64,000 nt of DNA from an uncultured Collinsella sp. (GCA_959018755.1 CAUEMA010000008.1:1-64000), one strand, 5' to 3'; counted from the first letter of the stretch, positions 15,148-24,328 are shown. The notes: a model not told the origin generated them from the sequence alone. Program-made: numbers and translations.

Positions 15148-16548
15148 ATGGACTACCGCAAATCAGCCCAAGAGGTGCTCGACAACATCGGTGGCGCCGA
15201 CAACGTTGTTTCGGCCGCGCACTGCGCCACTCGCCTGCGCCTGGTGATTGCCGATAACACTAGGGTTAACAAGGAGGCCATCGAGAATGCAGATGGCGCT
15301 AAGGGCGTCTTTGAGGCCCAGGGCCAGCTGCAGATTATTTTTGGCACCGGCACCGTCAACAAGGTCTACGAGGAGTTCATCGCGCTCAGTGGCGTCGAGG
15401 CTGCCACCAAGGCCGAGGTCAAGGAGGCCGCGGCGCAGCAGCAGAACATCTTTATGCGTGCCATTAAGGTGCTCGGCGACGTCTTTGTCCCCATCATCCC
15501 TGCCATCGTGGCTTCGGGCCTGCTGCTGGGCATTATGAGCGCCCTCAACTTTATGGCCTCCAACGGCTTTATCGCGCTCGACACCAATAACTTTATCTAT
15601 AAGATCGCCGACCTGGTCTCGGGAACGTCCTTTGGCATTCTGCAGATCCTGATCGGCTACTCCGCCGCCAAGGCCTTTGGCGCCAACCCGTACCTGGGTG
15701 CTGTCGTCGGCGGTGCGTTCATCAACTCCTCGCTGCAGAGCGCCTACACGGTTGCCTCCGAGGGCGTTCAGACCATGGTCACCGTCATCCCCGGCGTGTA
15801 CAGCTTTGAGTGGGTCGGCTATCAGGGCCACGTGATCCCCATCGTTATCGCCTGCGCCATTCTGGCCTTCCTCGAGAAGCGCCTGCACAAGATCGTTCCC
15901 GAGATGTTCGACCTCTTTGTGACCCCGCTCGTCTCGGTGTTCGTGACCGTGCTCGTGACGCTCGTTGCCGTCGGCCCCATCTTTGTCTGGGCCGAGAACG
16001 CCATCCTCGGTCTGATCCAGGCCCTGCTGACCCTGCCCTTCGGCATCGGTTCCTTTATCGTCGGCCTGTTCTATGCCCCCACGGTCGTTACCGGTATCCA
16101 CCAGATGTACACCGCCATCGACCTGGGTCAGCTCGCCCAGTACGGTGTGACCTACTGGCTGCCCATCGCCAGCGCTGCCAACATCGCTCAGGGTGGCGCC
16201 GCGCTTGCCGTTGCCTTTAAGACCCGCGATGCCAAGATCAAGGGTTTGGCACTTCCTTCGGCCCTGTCCGCCTTCATGGGTATTACCGAGCCGGCCATCT
16301 TTGGTGTGAACCTGCGCTTCTTTAAGCCCTTCATCGCCGGCTGCATCGGCGGCGGTTGCGGCGCCCTGGTCTGCGCGCTCACCTCGCTTGCCGCTTCCGG
16401 TACGGGCGTTACGGGTATCTTCGGTATCCTGCTGTGCCTGGCCCAGCCCGTGCAGTACGCGATCATGTTTGCGGTCGCCGCGCTGGTTTCCTTTGGTGTC
16501 TCGTTTGTCCTGTACAAGGACGAGCCTAAGGCTTCCGAGCAGGCCTAA
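15148..16548 (+). CDS. Sucrose-type PTS transporter, EIIBC
   Basis: 466 residues from ATG 15148 behind GGAGGAAAGGG (15132-15142); the longer upstream frame would cross the operators. The EIIB domain carries the phosphorylation cysteine in AAHCATRLRL (C26). The EIIC domain (about 110-460) has ten or so membrane helices and the sugar-site motifs GITEPAIFGVN and AAKAFGANPYLG. No EIIA domain is fused, so phosphate must come from an EIIA encoded elsewhere. Together with the adjacent GH32 enzyme this would import sucrose or a related fructoside as the 6-phosphate. Sucrose specificity is inference from the hydrolase. Confidence 0.85.
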   Translation: MDYRKSAQEVLDNIGGADNVVSAAHCATRLRLVIADNTRVNKEAIENADGAKGVFEAQGQLQIIFGTGTVNKVYEEFIALSGVEAATKAEVKEAAAQQQNIFMRAIKVLGDVFVPIIPAIVASGLLLGIMSALNFMASNGFIALDTNNFIYKIADLVSGTSFGILQILIGYSAAKAFGANPYLGAVVGGAFINSSLQSAYTVASEGVQTMVTVIPGVYSFEWVGYQGHVIPIVIACAILAFLEKRLHKIVPEMFDLFVTPLVSVFVTVLVTLVAVGPIFVWAENAILGLIQALLTLPFGIGSFIVGLFYAPTVVTGIHQMYTAIDLGQLAQYGVTYWLPIASAANIAQGGAALAVAFKTRDAKIKGLALPSALSAFMGITEPAIFGVNLRFFKPFIAGCIGGGCGALVCALTSLAASGTGVTGIFGILLCLAQPVQYAIMFAVAALVSFGVSFVLYKDEPKASEQA

Positions 16549-16567
16549 GAGCTTTTGATTGAAGGGT

Positions 16568-16595
16568 GCCCGCGGGTTGTATGCTCGCGGGCGTT
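16568..16595 (+). terminator. Hairpin after the PTS gene
   Basis: GCCCGCG (16568-16574) pairs with CGCGGGC (16586-16592), followed by a short GTTT. The weak U-run suggests partial termination, which would still allow read-through into the GH32 gene 60 bases downstream. Confidence 0.45.
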
Positions 16596-16654
16596 TCCCG
16601 TATCTGGTGTCGATCTCTGGCGCCTTGTTACTTTCGATCCGTTAGGACTTTGAT

Positions 16655-18196
16655 ATGTCTAATGCACTTGGCCGCGACCTTGCAAAGCTGGTCGCCGCTG
16701 TTGACGCTGCCGCCTCTGAGTGCGGCCATGGCGCGTATGGCCAGCGCTTCCATATTATGCCGCCGGCGGGCTGGCTCAACGACCCCAACGGTCTTTGCCA
16801 GGCAGGCGGCGCGTTCCATGCCTATTTTCAGTATGCGCCGTTTGATGTCGAGGGCGGCGTTAAGGTCTGGGGCCATGCGACGAGTCGCGATCTTATGACG
16901 TGGGATTACGTTGGCGCCCCACTGCTGCCCGACGAGCCGTTCGATTGCCACGGTGTGTATTCGGGCTCCGCGCTTGCCGAAGACGGTTGCATTCGCGTGC
17001 TCTATACGGGCAACGTTAAGCTTTCCGATGCTGACGGTACGTACGACTACGTCAATACTGGCCGCCGCGCCGATACCGTCTATGTGGAGAGCGTTGATGG
17101 CCTTACCGGTCGGGAGTTCAACCAAAAGCGCGTGGTGCTGGCGTCCGAGGATTATCCTGAGGACTTGACCTGCCACGTGCGCGATCCCAAGGTGTGGCGT
17201 GACGCGGACGGGCGTTATCACATGGTGCTGGGCGCGCGTCGTCGCGTGGATGGGCCGCATGTCGATAGTCGATTTTGCGCTATGCACGGCGAGGGCGCCG
17301 GTCGCGATGTGGGCGAGATCTTGGTGTATGGCTCGGCCGATATGCTGAGCTGGGAGCTCGAGAGCCGTGTGTCTACGCCCGAGCGTTTTGGCTTTATGTG
17401 GGAGTGCCCGGGATACCTTGAGCTTGAGGCGGATGGCGATGTACCGGCGAGGTGGCTGTCCTTCTCGCCCCAGGGCCTCGAGGGCGGCCGTTGGGACCGC
17501 GGCAACGTATACGCCGCTGGCTACATGCCTGTAACGGGCGATATCACCGGTGGTGACGGTGCCTATGAGCTGGGCGAGTTCCGCCTGTGGGACGCCGGTT
17601 TTGACTTCTATGCTCCGCAGGAGTTTACGTCCGAGGACGGTCGCCACATTCTGATCGGCTGGATGGGCATGCCCGATGAGCCTACCTATGGCAACGACCC
17701 CACTGTGGTGAGCGGCTGGCAGCACTGCATGACGGTGCCGCGTGAGCTTACAGCCGGTGCCGACGGCGTGGTGCTGCAGCAGCCGGCGCGCGAGATTGAG
17801 CACCATTATGCCTCGGTGCGTGTAGGGGAGGGCTCGTTGGAGGTTGCCGGCGATACCTGCTTTGACGTTGTTGCCGACGGTGTCGACGGCGCGTTTACCG
17901 CGACCGTTGATGGCGAGCTGAAGCTGGCGTTTGTGCCCACTGAGGGCGAATTGCCCTCGCGCTTTGAGATGCAATTTACCGATGAGAGTCGCGCTTCTGC
18001 CGGCTGCGGTCGTACCGTGCGTTGGGAGCCCGTCGACGAGGTTCGTAACGTGCGCATTGTTGGCGATGTTTCGTCGGTCGAGGTGTTTGTGAACGATGGC
18101 GCGCTCGTGTTCTCGACGTGCATCTATCCCGAGGCCTATGGCGTGACCGTTGACGCTCCGGGCGCGAACGTGACCTATCACACGCTCAACATCTAG
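16655..18196 (+). CDS. scrB: GH32 sucrose-6-phosphate hydrolase
   Basis: 513 residues, ATG 16655. GH32 landmarks are intact: the nucleophile motif WLNDPNG (D43), the transition-state RDP (D177 in VRDPKVW), and the acid/base EC (E250 in MWECPGY). A five-bladed propeller is followed by a beta-sandwich tail (from about 400; RTVRWEPVDEVRNVRIVGDVSS is typical of the family). No signal peptide, so cytosolic, matching hydrolysis of a PTS-imported phosphorylated disaccharide to glucose-6-phosphate and fructose. Part of the ScrR regulon. A fructan hydrolase role cannot be excluded from sequence. Confidence 0.88.
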   Translation: MSNALGRDLAKLVAAVDAAASECGHGAYGQRFHIMPPAGWLNDPNGLCQAGGAFHAYFQYAPFDVEGGVKVWGHATSRDLMTWDYVGAPLLPDEPFDCHGVYSGSALAEDGCIRVLYTGNVKLSDADGTYDYVNTGRRADTVYVESVDGLTGREFNQKRVVLASEDYPEDLTCHVRDPKVWRDADGRYHMVLGARRRVDGPHVDSRFCAMHGEGAGRDVGEILVYGSADMLSWELESRVSTPERFGFMWECPGYLELEADGDVPARWLSFSPQGLEGGRWDRGNVYAAGYMPVTGDITGGDGAYELGEFRLWDAGFDFYAPQEFTSEDGRHILIGWMGMPDEPTYGNDPTVVSGWQHCMTVPRELTAGADGVVLQQPAREIEHHYASVRVGEGSLEVAGDTCFDVVADGVDGAFTATVDGELKLAFVPTEGELPSRFEMQFTDESRASAGCGRTVRWEPVDEVRNVRIVGDVSSVEVFVNDGALVFSTCIYPEAYGVTVDAPGANVTYHTLNI

Positions 18197-18234
18197 GCGA
18201 TTGGTCGTCTATCGGCGCTATACTGCAGCCGTTG

Positions 18235-18270
18235 CCCACGATGCGGGGAACATCCGCATCGTGGGTTTTT
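18235..18270 (+). terminator. Rho-independent terminator of the sucrose operon
   Basis: A perfect 12-bp stem, CCCACGATGCGG (18235-18246) with CCGCATCGTGGG (18254-18265), has a 7-base loop and ends in TTTTT. Strong intrinsic terminator. Confidence 0.9.
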
Positions 18271-18292
18271 GCTTATGAAGGGACGGTGTCGT

Positions 18293-19285
18293 GTGGATGT
18301 ACAGCAGCTAGAAGAGGCCTGGGCTGCAAGGGCCGGCGCGCGTGAGGCGTGGTTGCTTGCGGCCTCGCATGTGCCGGCGGCGCTGTCGCAATTGGGTATT
18401 GTGCGTCCCGGTGACCGCCTGGTGGCCTTTGCGGATGACTTTGCCGATGCGTTTGCGCACGGCTTTGTAGGCTGTGATGTTGTGCTCGTGGACCCGCCGT
18501 CGGTTGCGGCGTTTACTGCCGCGTCCGAGGATTTTGATGCTTCGTTTGATGCCGAGGGACCGCATCTGTGGTGGTTTGTGAACTCTATCGGCGGGTTTGG
18601 TCTGCGCGTTCCCGATCTCCGTGCGTTAGGCCGCGCAGCGCGTGAGGCCCACGCGCTGCTGGTTGTGGACAACACCGTGGCGTCGGCTTTTGGCTGCAAT
18701 CCGCTGCGGCTGGGTGCCGTGCTGTCACTTGAGGCGCTCGACCGTGTGTGCGCTGGTAAGGCTCCGCGCAAGCTCGTTGCCGCTTCGATGGCGCGCTCGC
18801 AGCTCAAGCGCCATCGTATGGATGCCGCGGCTGCGTGCGCGCATGCTCTGCTTGAGGGCCGTGGCTTGGCTAAGCTTGATTTGCCTGCTGGCGAGGCCGG
18901 TGTGCTGGAGCGCGGGCTGGACTCGCTCGATACCCGCATGCAAGCGCATTTCGACCGCGCCCGTGCGCTGGCCGAGTATCTGGCCGCCAACGAGATGGTG
19001 CGCAACGTGCGCTATCCCGGGCTGAGCTCGCATCCCGACCATGCGGTTGCAACGGGAATCCTCGAGCATGGCTTTGGCCCGTCAGTTGAGTTTGACCTTA
19101 TCGAGCGCAGTGCGGATGACCTGTTCGATACTTTGCCGGGGGAGTTTCGCACATCGCCCGCCGCCGGCGCAACGACGCGTCTTTCAGCCCCACGCGGCAG
19201 GCAGGGGGGCACCATCCGCCTCTTCGCCGGCACCGACGATCCCTTGATCGTGGCCGCCACCCTAGATAATGCCCTCCGCAACTAG
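18293..19285 (+). CDS. Degenerate Cys/Met metabolism PLP-dependent family protein
   Basis: 330 residues from GTG 18293, chosen because GAAGGGACGG (18278-18287) lies just upstream; ATG 18275 is the alternative. The fold of the cystathionine gamma-synthase/lyase family is recognisable: LLVVDNTVAS, PLRLGA, GLDSLDTRMQAHFDRARALAE, VRYPGLSSHPDH and RLFAGTDDP. However, the segment that should carry the PLP lysine (usually HSATKYLGGH) reads SLEALDRVCAGK, placing Arg (R151) where Lys is expected, and the protein is about 60 residues shorter than the family. It may be a pseudoenzyme or a diverged member using another lysine. Monocistronic; its 3' neighbour is convergent. Confidence 0.6.
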   Translation: MDVQQLEEAWAARAGAREAWLLAASHVPAALSQLGIVRPGDRLVAFADDFADAFAHGFVGCDVVLVDPPSVAAFTAASEDFDASFDAEGPHLWWFVNSIGGFGLRVPDLRALGRAAREAHALLVVDNTVASAFGCNPLRLGAVLSLEALDRVCAGKAPRKLVAASMARSQLKRHRMDAAAACAHALLEGRGLAKLDLPAGEAGVLERGLDSLDTRMQAHFDRARALAEYLAANEMVRNVRYPGLSSHPDHAVATGILEHGFGPSVEFDLIERSADDLFDTLPGEFRTSPAAGATTRLSAPRGRQGGTIRLFAGTDDPLIVAATLDNALRN

Positions 19286-19305
19286 CTAAATCATCCTCAA
19301 CTCCA

Positions 19306-19376
19306 TAAGTTGCGGTGAAATATGGATTGATTTACGGCTTTAACCGCATAAACAGTCCCTATTTCACCGCAACTTA
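19306..19376. repeat. Long inverted repeat between convergent genes
   Basis: TAAGTTGCGGTGAAATA (19306-19322) and its exact reverse complement (19360-19376) enclose 37 bases. It fills the gap between two convergent genes and can form a 17-bp stem in either transcript, so a bidirectional terminator is the simplest role; an extragenic repeat origin is possible. Confidence 0.6.
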
Positions 19377-19412
19377 GGAGAAGGGGTTGTGTAGCTAAAA
19401 GCCCCAAATTGG

Positions 19413-19757
19413 CTACTCTTTGATGCTGGCGATGAGGTCGTTGGCTTTGGTGGCGATGACGTTGTTGATGTCGGCCTGCAGCTCCTCGTAGACCGCGATG
19501 GCTCGCTCGCCGGCGGGGGTGAGGGTGGATCCGCGGGCGCCGTCGCGCTCGATGAGTTTGCATCCCAGCTGGCCTTCGGCCTCGTTTACGATGCGCCAAG
19601 CCTTGGAATACGCCATGCCCATGCTTTTGGCGGCCCGGTTGAGCGAGTGCTCGCGGGCGATACCTTGCAGCAGCAAGACGCAGCCGTGGCCGAAGACACC
19701 TGGCAATTCCTTGTCGCACGCTTGAATGACCAACTTTGCCGTCGTCTTGTACTCCAT
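19413..19757 (-). CDS. ModE-like winged-helix regulator (DNA-binding domain only)
   Basis: 114 residues from ATG 19757 on the minus strand; GGGGAG lies 11 bases upstream, whereas the GTG three codons earlier is only two bases from it. The helix-turn-helix AREHSLNRAAKSMGMAYSKAW and the wing (LGCKLIERDGARGSTLTPAG) match the LysR-like N-terminal domain of ModE. The molybdate-binding (molbindin) domain is absent, so the ligand, if any, is unknown. It is transcribed divergently from guaB across a 190-bp gap; no molybdate genes are in the window, so its target is unclear. Confidence 0.72.
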   Translation of the reverse strand: MEYKTTAKLVIQACDKELPGVFGHGCVLLLQGIAREHSLNRAAKSMGMAYSKAWRIVNEAEGQLGCKLIERDGARGSTLTPAGERAIAVYEELQADINNVIATKANDLIASIKE

Positions 19758-19950
19758 GTGCTCCACGTCTCCCCGCTAAAGTGTTTGCTGGGCAAACGCA
19801 AAGCCTGCGTCAAACCCTCGTGTGCTCTTCTTAAATCATGCATTGTAGCAGTCAAAGTGCGTTAAGATACTTCCCCAGTATTGGGCGCCCAAGGTTGGGC
19901 TGGGTCCTACGAGGCCTGCAGCCGACCGGTCGCATGGAAAAAGGAGAAAC

Positions 19951-21462
19951 ATGGCTACGTTCTTTCCCGGTGAGTCCCACACGTTTTCGGAGTATCTGCT
20001 GGTCCCTGGTTACTCGTCCTCGCAGTGCATTCCCAACAACGTCTCTCTCAAGACGCCGCTGACCCGCTTTAAGCGCGGTGAGAAGCCGGCAATCACCCTG
20101 AACATCCCCATGGTTTCCGCCATCATGCAGTCCGTCTCGGGCGTCGACATGGGTGTCGCGCTCGCTACCGAGGGTGGCCTGTCCTTCATTTACGGTTCCC
20201 AGAGCGCCGAGTCCGAGGCCGCTATGGTCAAGGCCGTCAAGGATCACAAGGCCGGCTTCGTTCAGTCCGATTCCACGCTGACCCCCGACATGACCATGGA
20301 GCAGGTCATCGAGCTCAAGGAGAAGACCGGTCATTCCACCATGCCGGTCACTGACGACGGCACTCCCAAGGGTAAGCTCCTGGGCATCGTCACCAGCCGT
20401 GACTATCGCCCCAGTCGCGATGACCACCAGACGAAGGTCTCCGAGTTCATGACCCCGCGTGAGCAGCTCATCGTGGGCGACAAGAACATCAGCCTCAAGG
20501 TTGCCAACGACGTCATCTGGGACAACAAGCTTAACGCCCTGCCGATCGTCGACGACAACGATCACCTCATGGGCATCGTCTTCCGCAAGGACTACGACAG
20601 CCACAAGACCAACCCCAACGAGCTGCTCGATAGCGACAAGCGCTACATGGTCGGCGCCGGTATCAACACCCGCGACTATGCCGAGCGCGTGCCGCTGCTC
20701 ATCGAGGCCGGCGCCGATGTCCTGTGCATCGACTCTTCCGAGGGCTTCAGCGAGTGGCAGAAGCGCACCATCGAGTGGATCCGCGCCAACTATGGCGAGG
20801 ACGTCAAGGTCGGTGCCGGTAACGTCGTCGACGCCGAGGGCTTCCGCTTCTTGGCCGACTGCGGTGCCGACTTCATCAAGGTCGGTATCGGCGGCGGTTC
20901 CATCTGCATCACCCGTGAGACCAAGGGCATCGGCCGTGGCCAGGCCACCGCGCTGATCGACGTCTGCCGCGCCCGTGACGAGTACTACGAGGAGACTGGT
21001 GTCTACGTGCCCGTGTGCTCCGACGGTGGCATCGTCTACGACTACCACATGACGCTCGCCCTTGCCATGGGTGCCGACTTTATGATGCTAGGCCGCTACT
21101 TCGCCCGCTTCGACGAGAGCCCGACCGAGCGCGTCAATGTGAACGGTCAGTACATGAAGGAATACTGGGGCGAGGGTTCTGCGCGTGCCCGCAACTGGCA
21201 GCGCTACGACCTGGGTGGTGCCGCGAAGCTCAGCTTCGTCGAGGGCGTCGACTCCTACGTTCCCTATGCCGGCTCCCTCAAGGACGGCGTGGGCGGCACG
21301 CTCTACAAGGTCAAGTCCACGATGTGCAACTGTGGTGCCCTCTCGATCCCCGAGCTCCAGGAAAAGGCACGCCTGACCCTGGTGAGCTCGACCTCGATCG
21401 TCGAAGGCGGCGCCCACGACGTTGTCGTCAAGGACTCCCAGCAGAGCGTTTCCTATCGATAA
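19951..21462 (+). CDS. guaB: Inosine-5'-monophosphate dehydrogenase
   Basis: 503 residues, ATG 19951 with AAAAAGGAG upstream. Oxidises IMP to XMP, the committed step to GMP. The catalytic-loop motif GIGGGSICITRE contains the nucleophilic Cys; a tandem CBS insertion spans about residues 95-215 (MTPREQLIV, LPIVDDNDHLMGIV); VCSDGGIVYDYH and YFARFDESPTE are IMP-site and flap segments. Length is normal. A 15-bp terminator follows at 21512, so it is transcribed alone. Confidence 0.93.
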   Translation: MATFFPGESHTFSEYLLVPGYSSSQCIPNNVSLKTPLTRFKRGEKPAITLNIPMVSAIMQSVSGVDMGVALATEGGLSFIYGSQSAESEAAMVKAVKDHKAGFVQSDSTLTPDMTMEQVIELKEKTGHSTMPVTDDGTPKGKLLGIVTSRDYRPSRDDHQTKVSEFMTPREQLIVGDKNISLKVANDVIWDNKLNALPIVDDNDHLMGIVFRKDYDSHKTNPNELLDSDKRYMVGAGINTRDYAERVPLLIEAGADVLCIDSSEGFSEWQKRTIEWIRANYGEDVKVGAGNVVDAEGFRFLADCGADFIKVGIGGGSICITRETKGIGRGQATALIDVCRARDEYYEETGVYVPVCSDGGIVYDYHMTLALAMGADFMMLGRYFARFDESPTERVNVNGQYMKEYWGEGSARARNWQRYDLGGAAKLSFVEGVDSYVPYAGSLKDGVGGTLYKVKSTMCNCGALSIPELQEKARLTLVSSTSIVEGGAHDVVVKDSQQSVSYR

Positions 21463-21511
21463 GGTAAGAGCTGCATATCAAAGGTTGAGCATCAACCACG
21501 TTATTTAGATA

Positions 21512-21553
21512 AAGCGAGATGCCTGCAAGTCGCAGGCATCTCGCTTGTTGTAT
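21512..21553 (+). terminator. Terminator after guaB
   Basis: AAGCGAGATGCCTGC (21512-21526) pairs perfectly with GCAGGCATCTCGCTT (21532-21546), loop AAGTC, followed by a T-rich TGTTGTATTT. Intrinsic terminator of guaB. Confidence 0.88.
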
Positions 21554-21580
21554 TTGCTATTATCAGTCGAGTCAACCTTA

Positions 21581-21699
21581 GGGTCGGGCGGCTTAGCTTT
21601 GTTCGCTACAAGTTCCGCACGCAAAGAAGAGCACTAAATGTGCTCTTCGTCTTGCGCAGGACTGTCCGCAGTAGCGAATAAAGCTAAGCCGACCGACCC
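21581..21699 (+). repeat. 119-bp nested hairpin directly upstream of leuS
   Basis: Arms of 29 bases at 21581-21609 and 21671-21699 are complementary except for one G-A mismatch and one G-U pair. Inside, GAAGAGCAC (21626-21634) and GTGCTCTTC (21640-21648) form a second perfect stem, with further complementarity around CGCAA/TTGCG. The outer stem ends 24 bases before the leuS start and 12 bases before its Shine-Dalgarno. It could be a leader regulatory element or a mobile palindromic repeat. It lacks a T-box sequence. Confidence 0.6.
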
Positions 21700-21722
21700 C
21701 AGCTAAGATTAAAGGAGCTGAT

Positions 21723-24299
21723 ATGTGCGATTGCACAGATCATAAGGACGAGATCCCTGCCTACGACGCGCAGGCCATTGAGTCCAAGTGGATGAAGGCC
21801 TGGGAGGACTCCAACCTCTTTGCCGTCGACACCGACGACAGCAAGCCCAAAAAGTATGTGCTCGAGATGTTCCCGTATCCGTCGGGCGACCTGCACATGG
21901 GCCACGCGCGCAACTATACCATCGGCGATGCCATGGCCCGTCAGGCCCGCATGCGCGGCTTTGACGTGCTGCACCCCATCGGCTTTGACGCCTTTGGCCT
22001 GCCTGCCGAGAACGCCGCCATCAAGCACAATACGCAGGCTGCCGCCTGGACGTATAAGAACATGGACCAGGCGCTCGCCACGATGAAGCGCATGGGCTTC
22101 TCCTACGATCTGGATCGCATGGTCAAGACCTGCAGCCCCGACTACTACCGCTGGGGTCAGTGGATCTTTGAGAAGCTGTGGGAAAAGGGCCTGGTCTACC
22201 GCAAGAAGAACCCGGTCAACTGGTGCCCTAACTGCAAGACCGTTCTGGCCAACGAGCAGGTCACCGAGGGCAAGTGCTGGCGCTGCGGCACCGAGCCCGA
22301 GAAGCGCGACCTGGAGCAGTGGTACTTCAAGATCACCGAGTACTCCCAGGAGCTGCTCGACGACCTGGAGAAGCTCCCCGGCTGGCCCGAGCGTGTCAAG
22401 CAGATGCAGGCCAACTGGATCGGCCGCTCCGAGGGCGCCGAGGTCGACTTTACCCTGTGCGACCAGGATGGCGAGCCCATCGAGGGCGACGAGGGCAAGA
22501 TTACCGTCTTCACCACGCGTGCCGACACCCTCTTTGGCGTCTCCTTCTTTGTCCTGGCTCCCGAGTACGCTCGTCTGCACGAGCTCGTCGAGGGCACGGA
22601 GTACGAGGAGGCCGTCACCAAGATCGTCGAGGACTCTAAGCATATCTCTGCCGTCGAGCGTGCCCAGGGCACCCTCGAGAAGCACGGCGCCTTTACCGGC
22701 CGCTACGTGGTGAACCCCGTCAACGGCGAGAAGGTTCCCGTGTGGGTTGCCGATTATGTCGTTGCCGACTACGGCACCGGCGCCGTCATGGCCGTTCCCT
22801 GCGGCGACCAGCGCGACTTTGAGTTTGCCCGTAAGTACGACCTGCCGATCGTGCCGATCATTCTGGACGATGACGATCGCGCTGCCGTCGAGGCCAGTGG
22901 CGAGACCATCGATACCTTCCATGCCGAGACCGTCGACTGGGATTGCGCCCACGCTGCCGAGGGCACGCTCGTCCAGTCCGGCAAGTACACCGGCATGCGC
23001 GGTGGTAAGCACTCCGAGGGCGAGGCTGCCATCGTGGCCGACCTCGAGGCCATGGGCTGCGGTCGTCGCAAGGTCGAGTTCCGCCTGCGCGACTGGCTCA
23101 TCAGCCGTCAACGCTATTGGGGCAACCCCATCCCGGCCATCCACTGCGAGCACTGCGGCATCGTGCCCGTGCCCGAGGATCAGCTCCCGGTGACGCTGCC
23201 TGAGAACCTGGACCTGGGCGCCGGCGAGACCCTCGCCGAGTGCAAGGACTTCTACGAGACCACCTGCCCGGTCTGCGGTCGCCCGGCCAAGCGCGAGACC
23301 GATACCATGGACACCTTCACCTGCTCCAGCTGGTATTACCTGCGCTATACCGACCCGCACAACACCGAGCTGCCCTTCTCCCGCGAGGCGGCAGACCGTT
23401 GGATGCCCGTCGATAACTACATTGGTGGCATCGAGCACGCCATTTTGCACCTGCTCTACAGCCGCTTCTTTACCAAGGCGCTGCGCGACCTGGGTCTGCT
23501 GAGCGTGGACGAGCCCTTCACCAACCTGCTGTGCCAGGGCATGGTCAAGGACGAGAACGGCGACACCATGTCCAAGTCCAAGGGCAACGTTGTGCCCCCG
23601 AGCTCGGTTATCGAGCCCTACGGCGCCGACACCATGCGTCTGGCGATCCTGTTTATCGCCCCGCCCGAGAAGGACTTCGACTGGGATCCCAAGGCCGTCG
23701 AGGGCGCCAACCGCTTTATCAAGCGCGCCTGGCGTATCGTGTGGCAGCTCGTCCAGTCGGGTGACGCCAACGTGGCCTTCGACAAGTCCGTGCTCGACGA
23801 GACCGCGATGAAGCTCTACCGCGAGCGTCACCGCACCATCGCCAAGTGCACCGAGGACTTCGACCGTGGCCAGTTCAACACCGCGATCTCAGCCGTCATG
23901 GAGCTCGTCAACGCGGCGAGCGCCTACCTCAACGCCACCGAGGGTGCTGACCGCGACAAGGCCCTGTGCTACGGCGTGGCCAAGGACATCGTGAGCGTCC
24001 TAGCGCCCATCTGCCCGTTCTGGGCCGACGAGCTGTGGCACGAGGCGCTCGGCTGCGAGGGCAACGCCTACACCGCCGCCTGGCCCGAGTTCGACCTGGC
24101 CGAGTCCATCGAGGACACGGTGCAGATCGTCGTCCAGGTGCTCGGCAAGGTCCGCGGCCGCATTGACGTGGCCCGTGATGCCTCCAACGAGGAAATGCAG
24201 GCTGCCGCCGAGGCTGCTGTCACCAAGTGGACCGAGGGCAAGACGGTCGTCAAGGCTATCTGCGTGCCCGGCAAGCTGGTCAACCTGGTGGTCAAGTAA
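21723..24299 (+). CDS. leuS: Leucyl-tRNA synthetase
   Basis: 858 residues, ATG 21723 with AAAGGAG upstream. Class I synthetase: the HIGH-type motif is HMGHARNYTIGD, preceded by the LeuRS-typical MFPYPSGDL, and the KMSKS loop is MSKSKGNV. A CP1 editing domain (about 225-420, with TRADTLFGVSFF and the Asp-containing VADYVVADYGTGAVMAVP) and a zinc-like CPVCGRP cluster are present. Length and domain order are standard bacterial. Its leader holds a long hairpin rather than a T-box. Confidence 0.96.
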   Translation: MCDCTDHKDEIPAYDAQAIESKWMKAWEDSNLFAVDTDDSKPKKYVLEMFPYPSGDLHMGHARNYTIGDAMARQARMRGFDVLHPIGFDAFGLPAENAAIKHNTQAAAWTYKNMDQALATMKRMGFSYDLDRMVKTCSPDYYRWGQWIFEKLWEKGLVYRKKNPVNWCPNCKTVLANEQVTEGKCWRCGTEPEKRDLEQWYFKITEYSQELLDDLEKLPGWPERVKQMQANWIGRSEGAEVDFTLCDQDGEPIEGDEGKITVFTTRADTLFGVSFFVLAPEYARLHELVEGTEYEEAVTKIVEDSKHISAVERAQGTLEKHGAFTGRYVVNPVNGEKVPVWVADYVVADYGTGAVMAVPCGDQRDFEFARKYDLPIVPIILDDDDRAAVEASGETIDTFHAETVDWDCAHAAEGTLVQSGKYTGMRGGKHSEGEAAIVADLEAMGCGRRKVEFRLRDWLISRQRYWGNPIPAIHCEHCGIVPVPEDQLPVTLPENLDLGAGETLAECKDFYETTCPVCGRPAKRETDTMDTFTCSSWYYLRYTDPHNTELPFSREAADRWMPVDNYIGGIEHAILHLLYSRFFTKALRDLGLLSVDEPFTNLLCQGMVKDENGDTMSKSKGNVVPPSSVIEPYGADTMRLAILFIAPPEKDFDWDPKAVEGANRFIKRAWRIVWQLVQSGDANVAFDKSVLDETAMKLYRERHRTIAKCTEDFDRGQFNTAISAVMELVNAASAYLNATEGADRDKALCYGVAKDIVSVLAPICPFWADELWHEALGCEGNAYTAAWPEFDLAESIEDTVQIVVQVLGKVRGRIDVARDASNEEMQAAAEAAVTKWTEGKTVVKAICVPGKLVNLVVK

Positions 24300-24328
24300 A
24301 CGCCACGCGCATAGTTGACGTGATAAAG

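Noticed and set aside
21581..21699. leuS leader as a T-box riboswitch
   Set aside because: No GGGTGG-type T-box sequence, no CCGGAGCTGC-like stem I element and no terminator with U-run; only symmetric arms are present.
21684..23831. Minus-strand open frame opposite leuS (715 codons)
   Set aside because: Antisense shadow of leuS; no Shine-Dalgarno, no recognisable domain, Leu/Gly/Val/Ala-rich composition.
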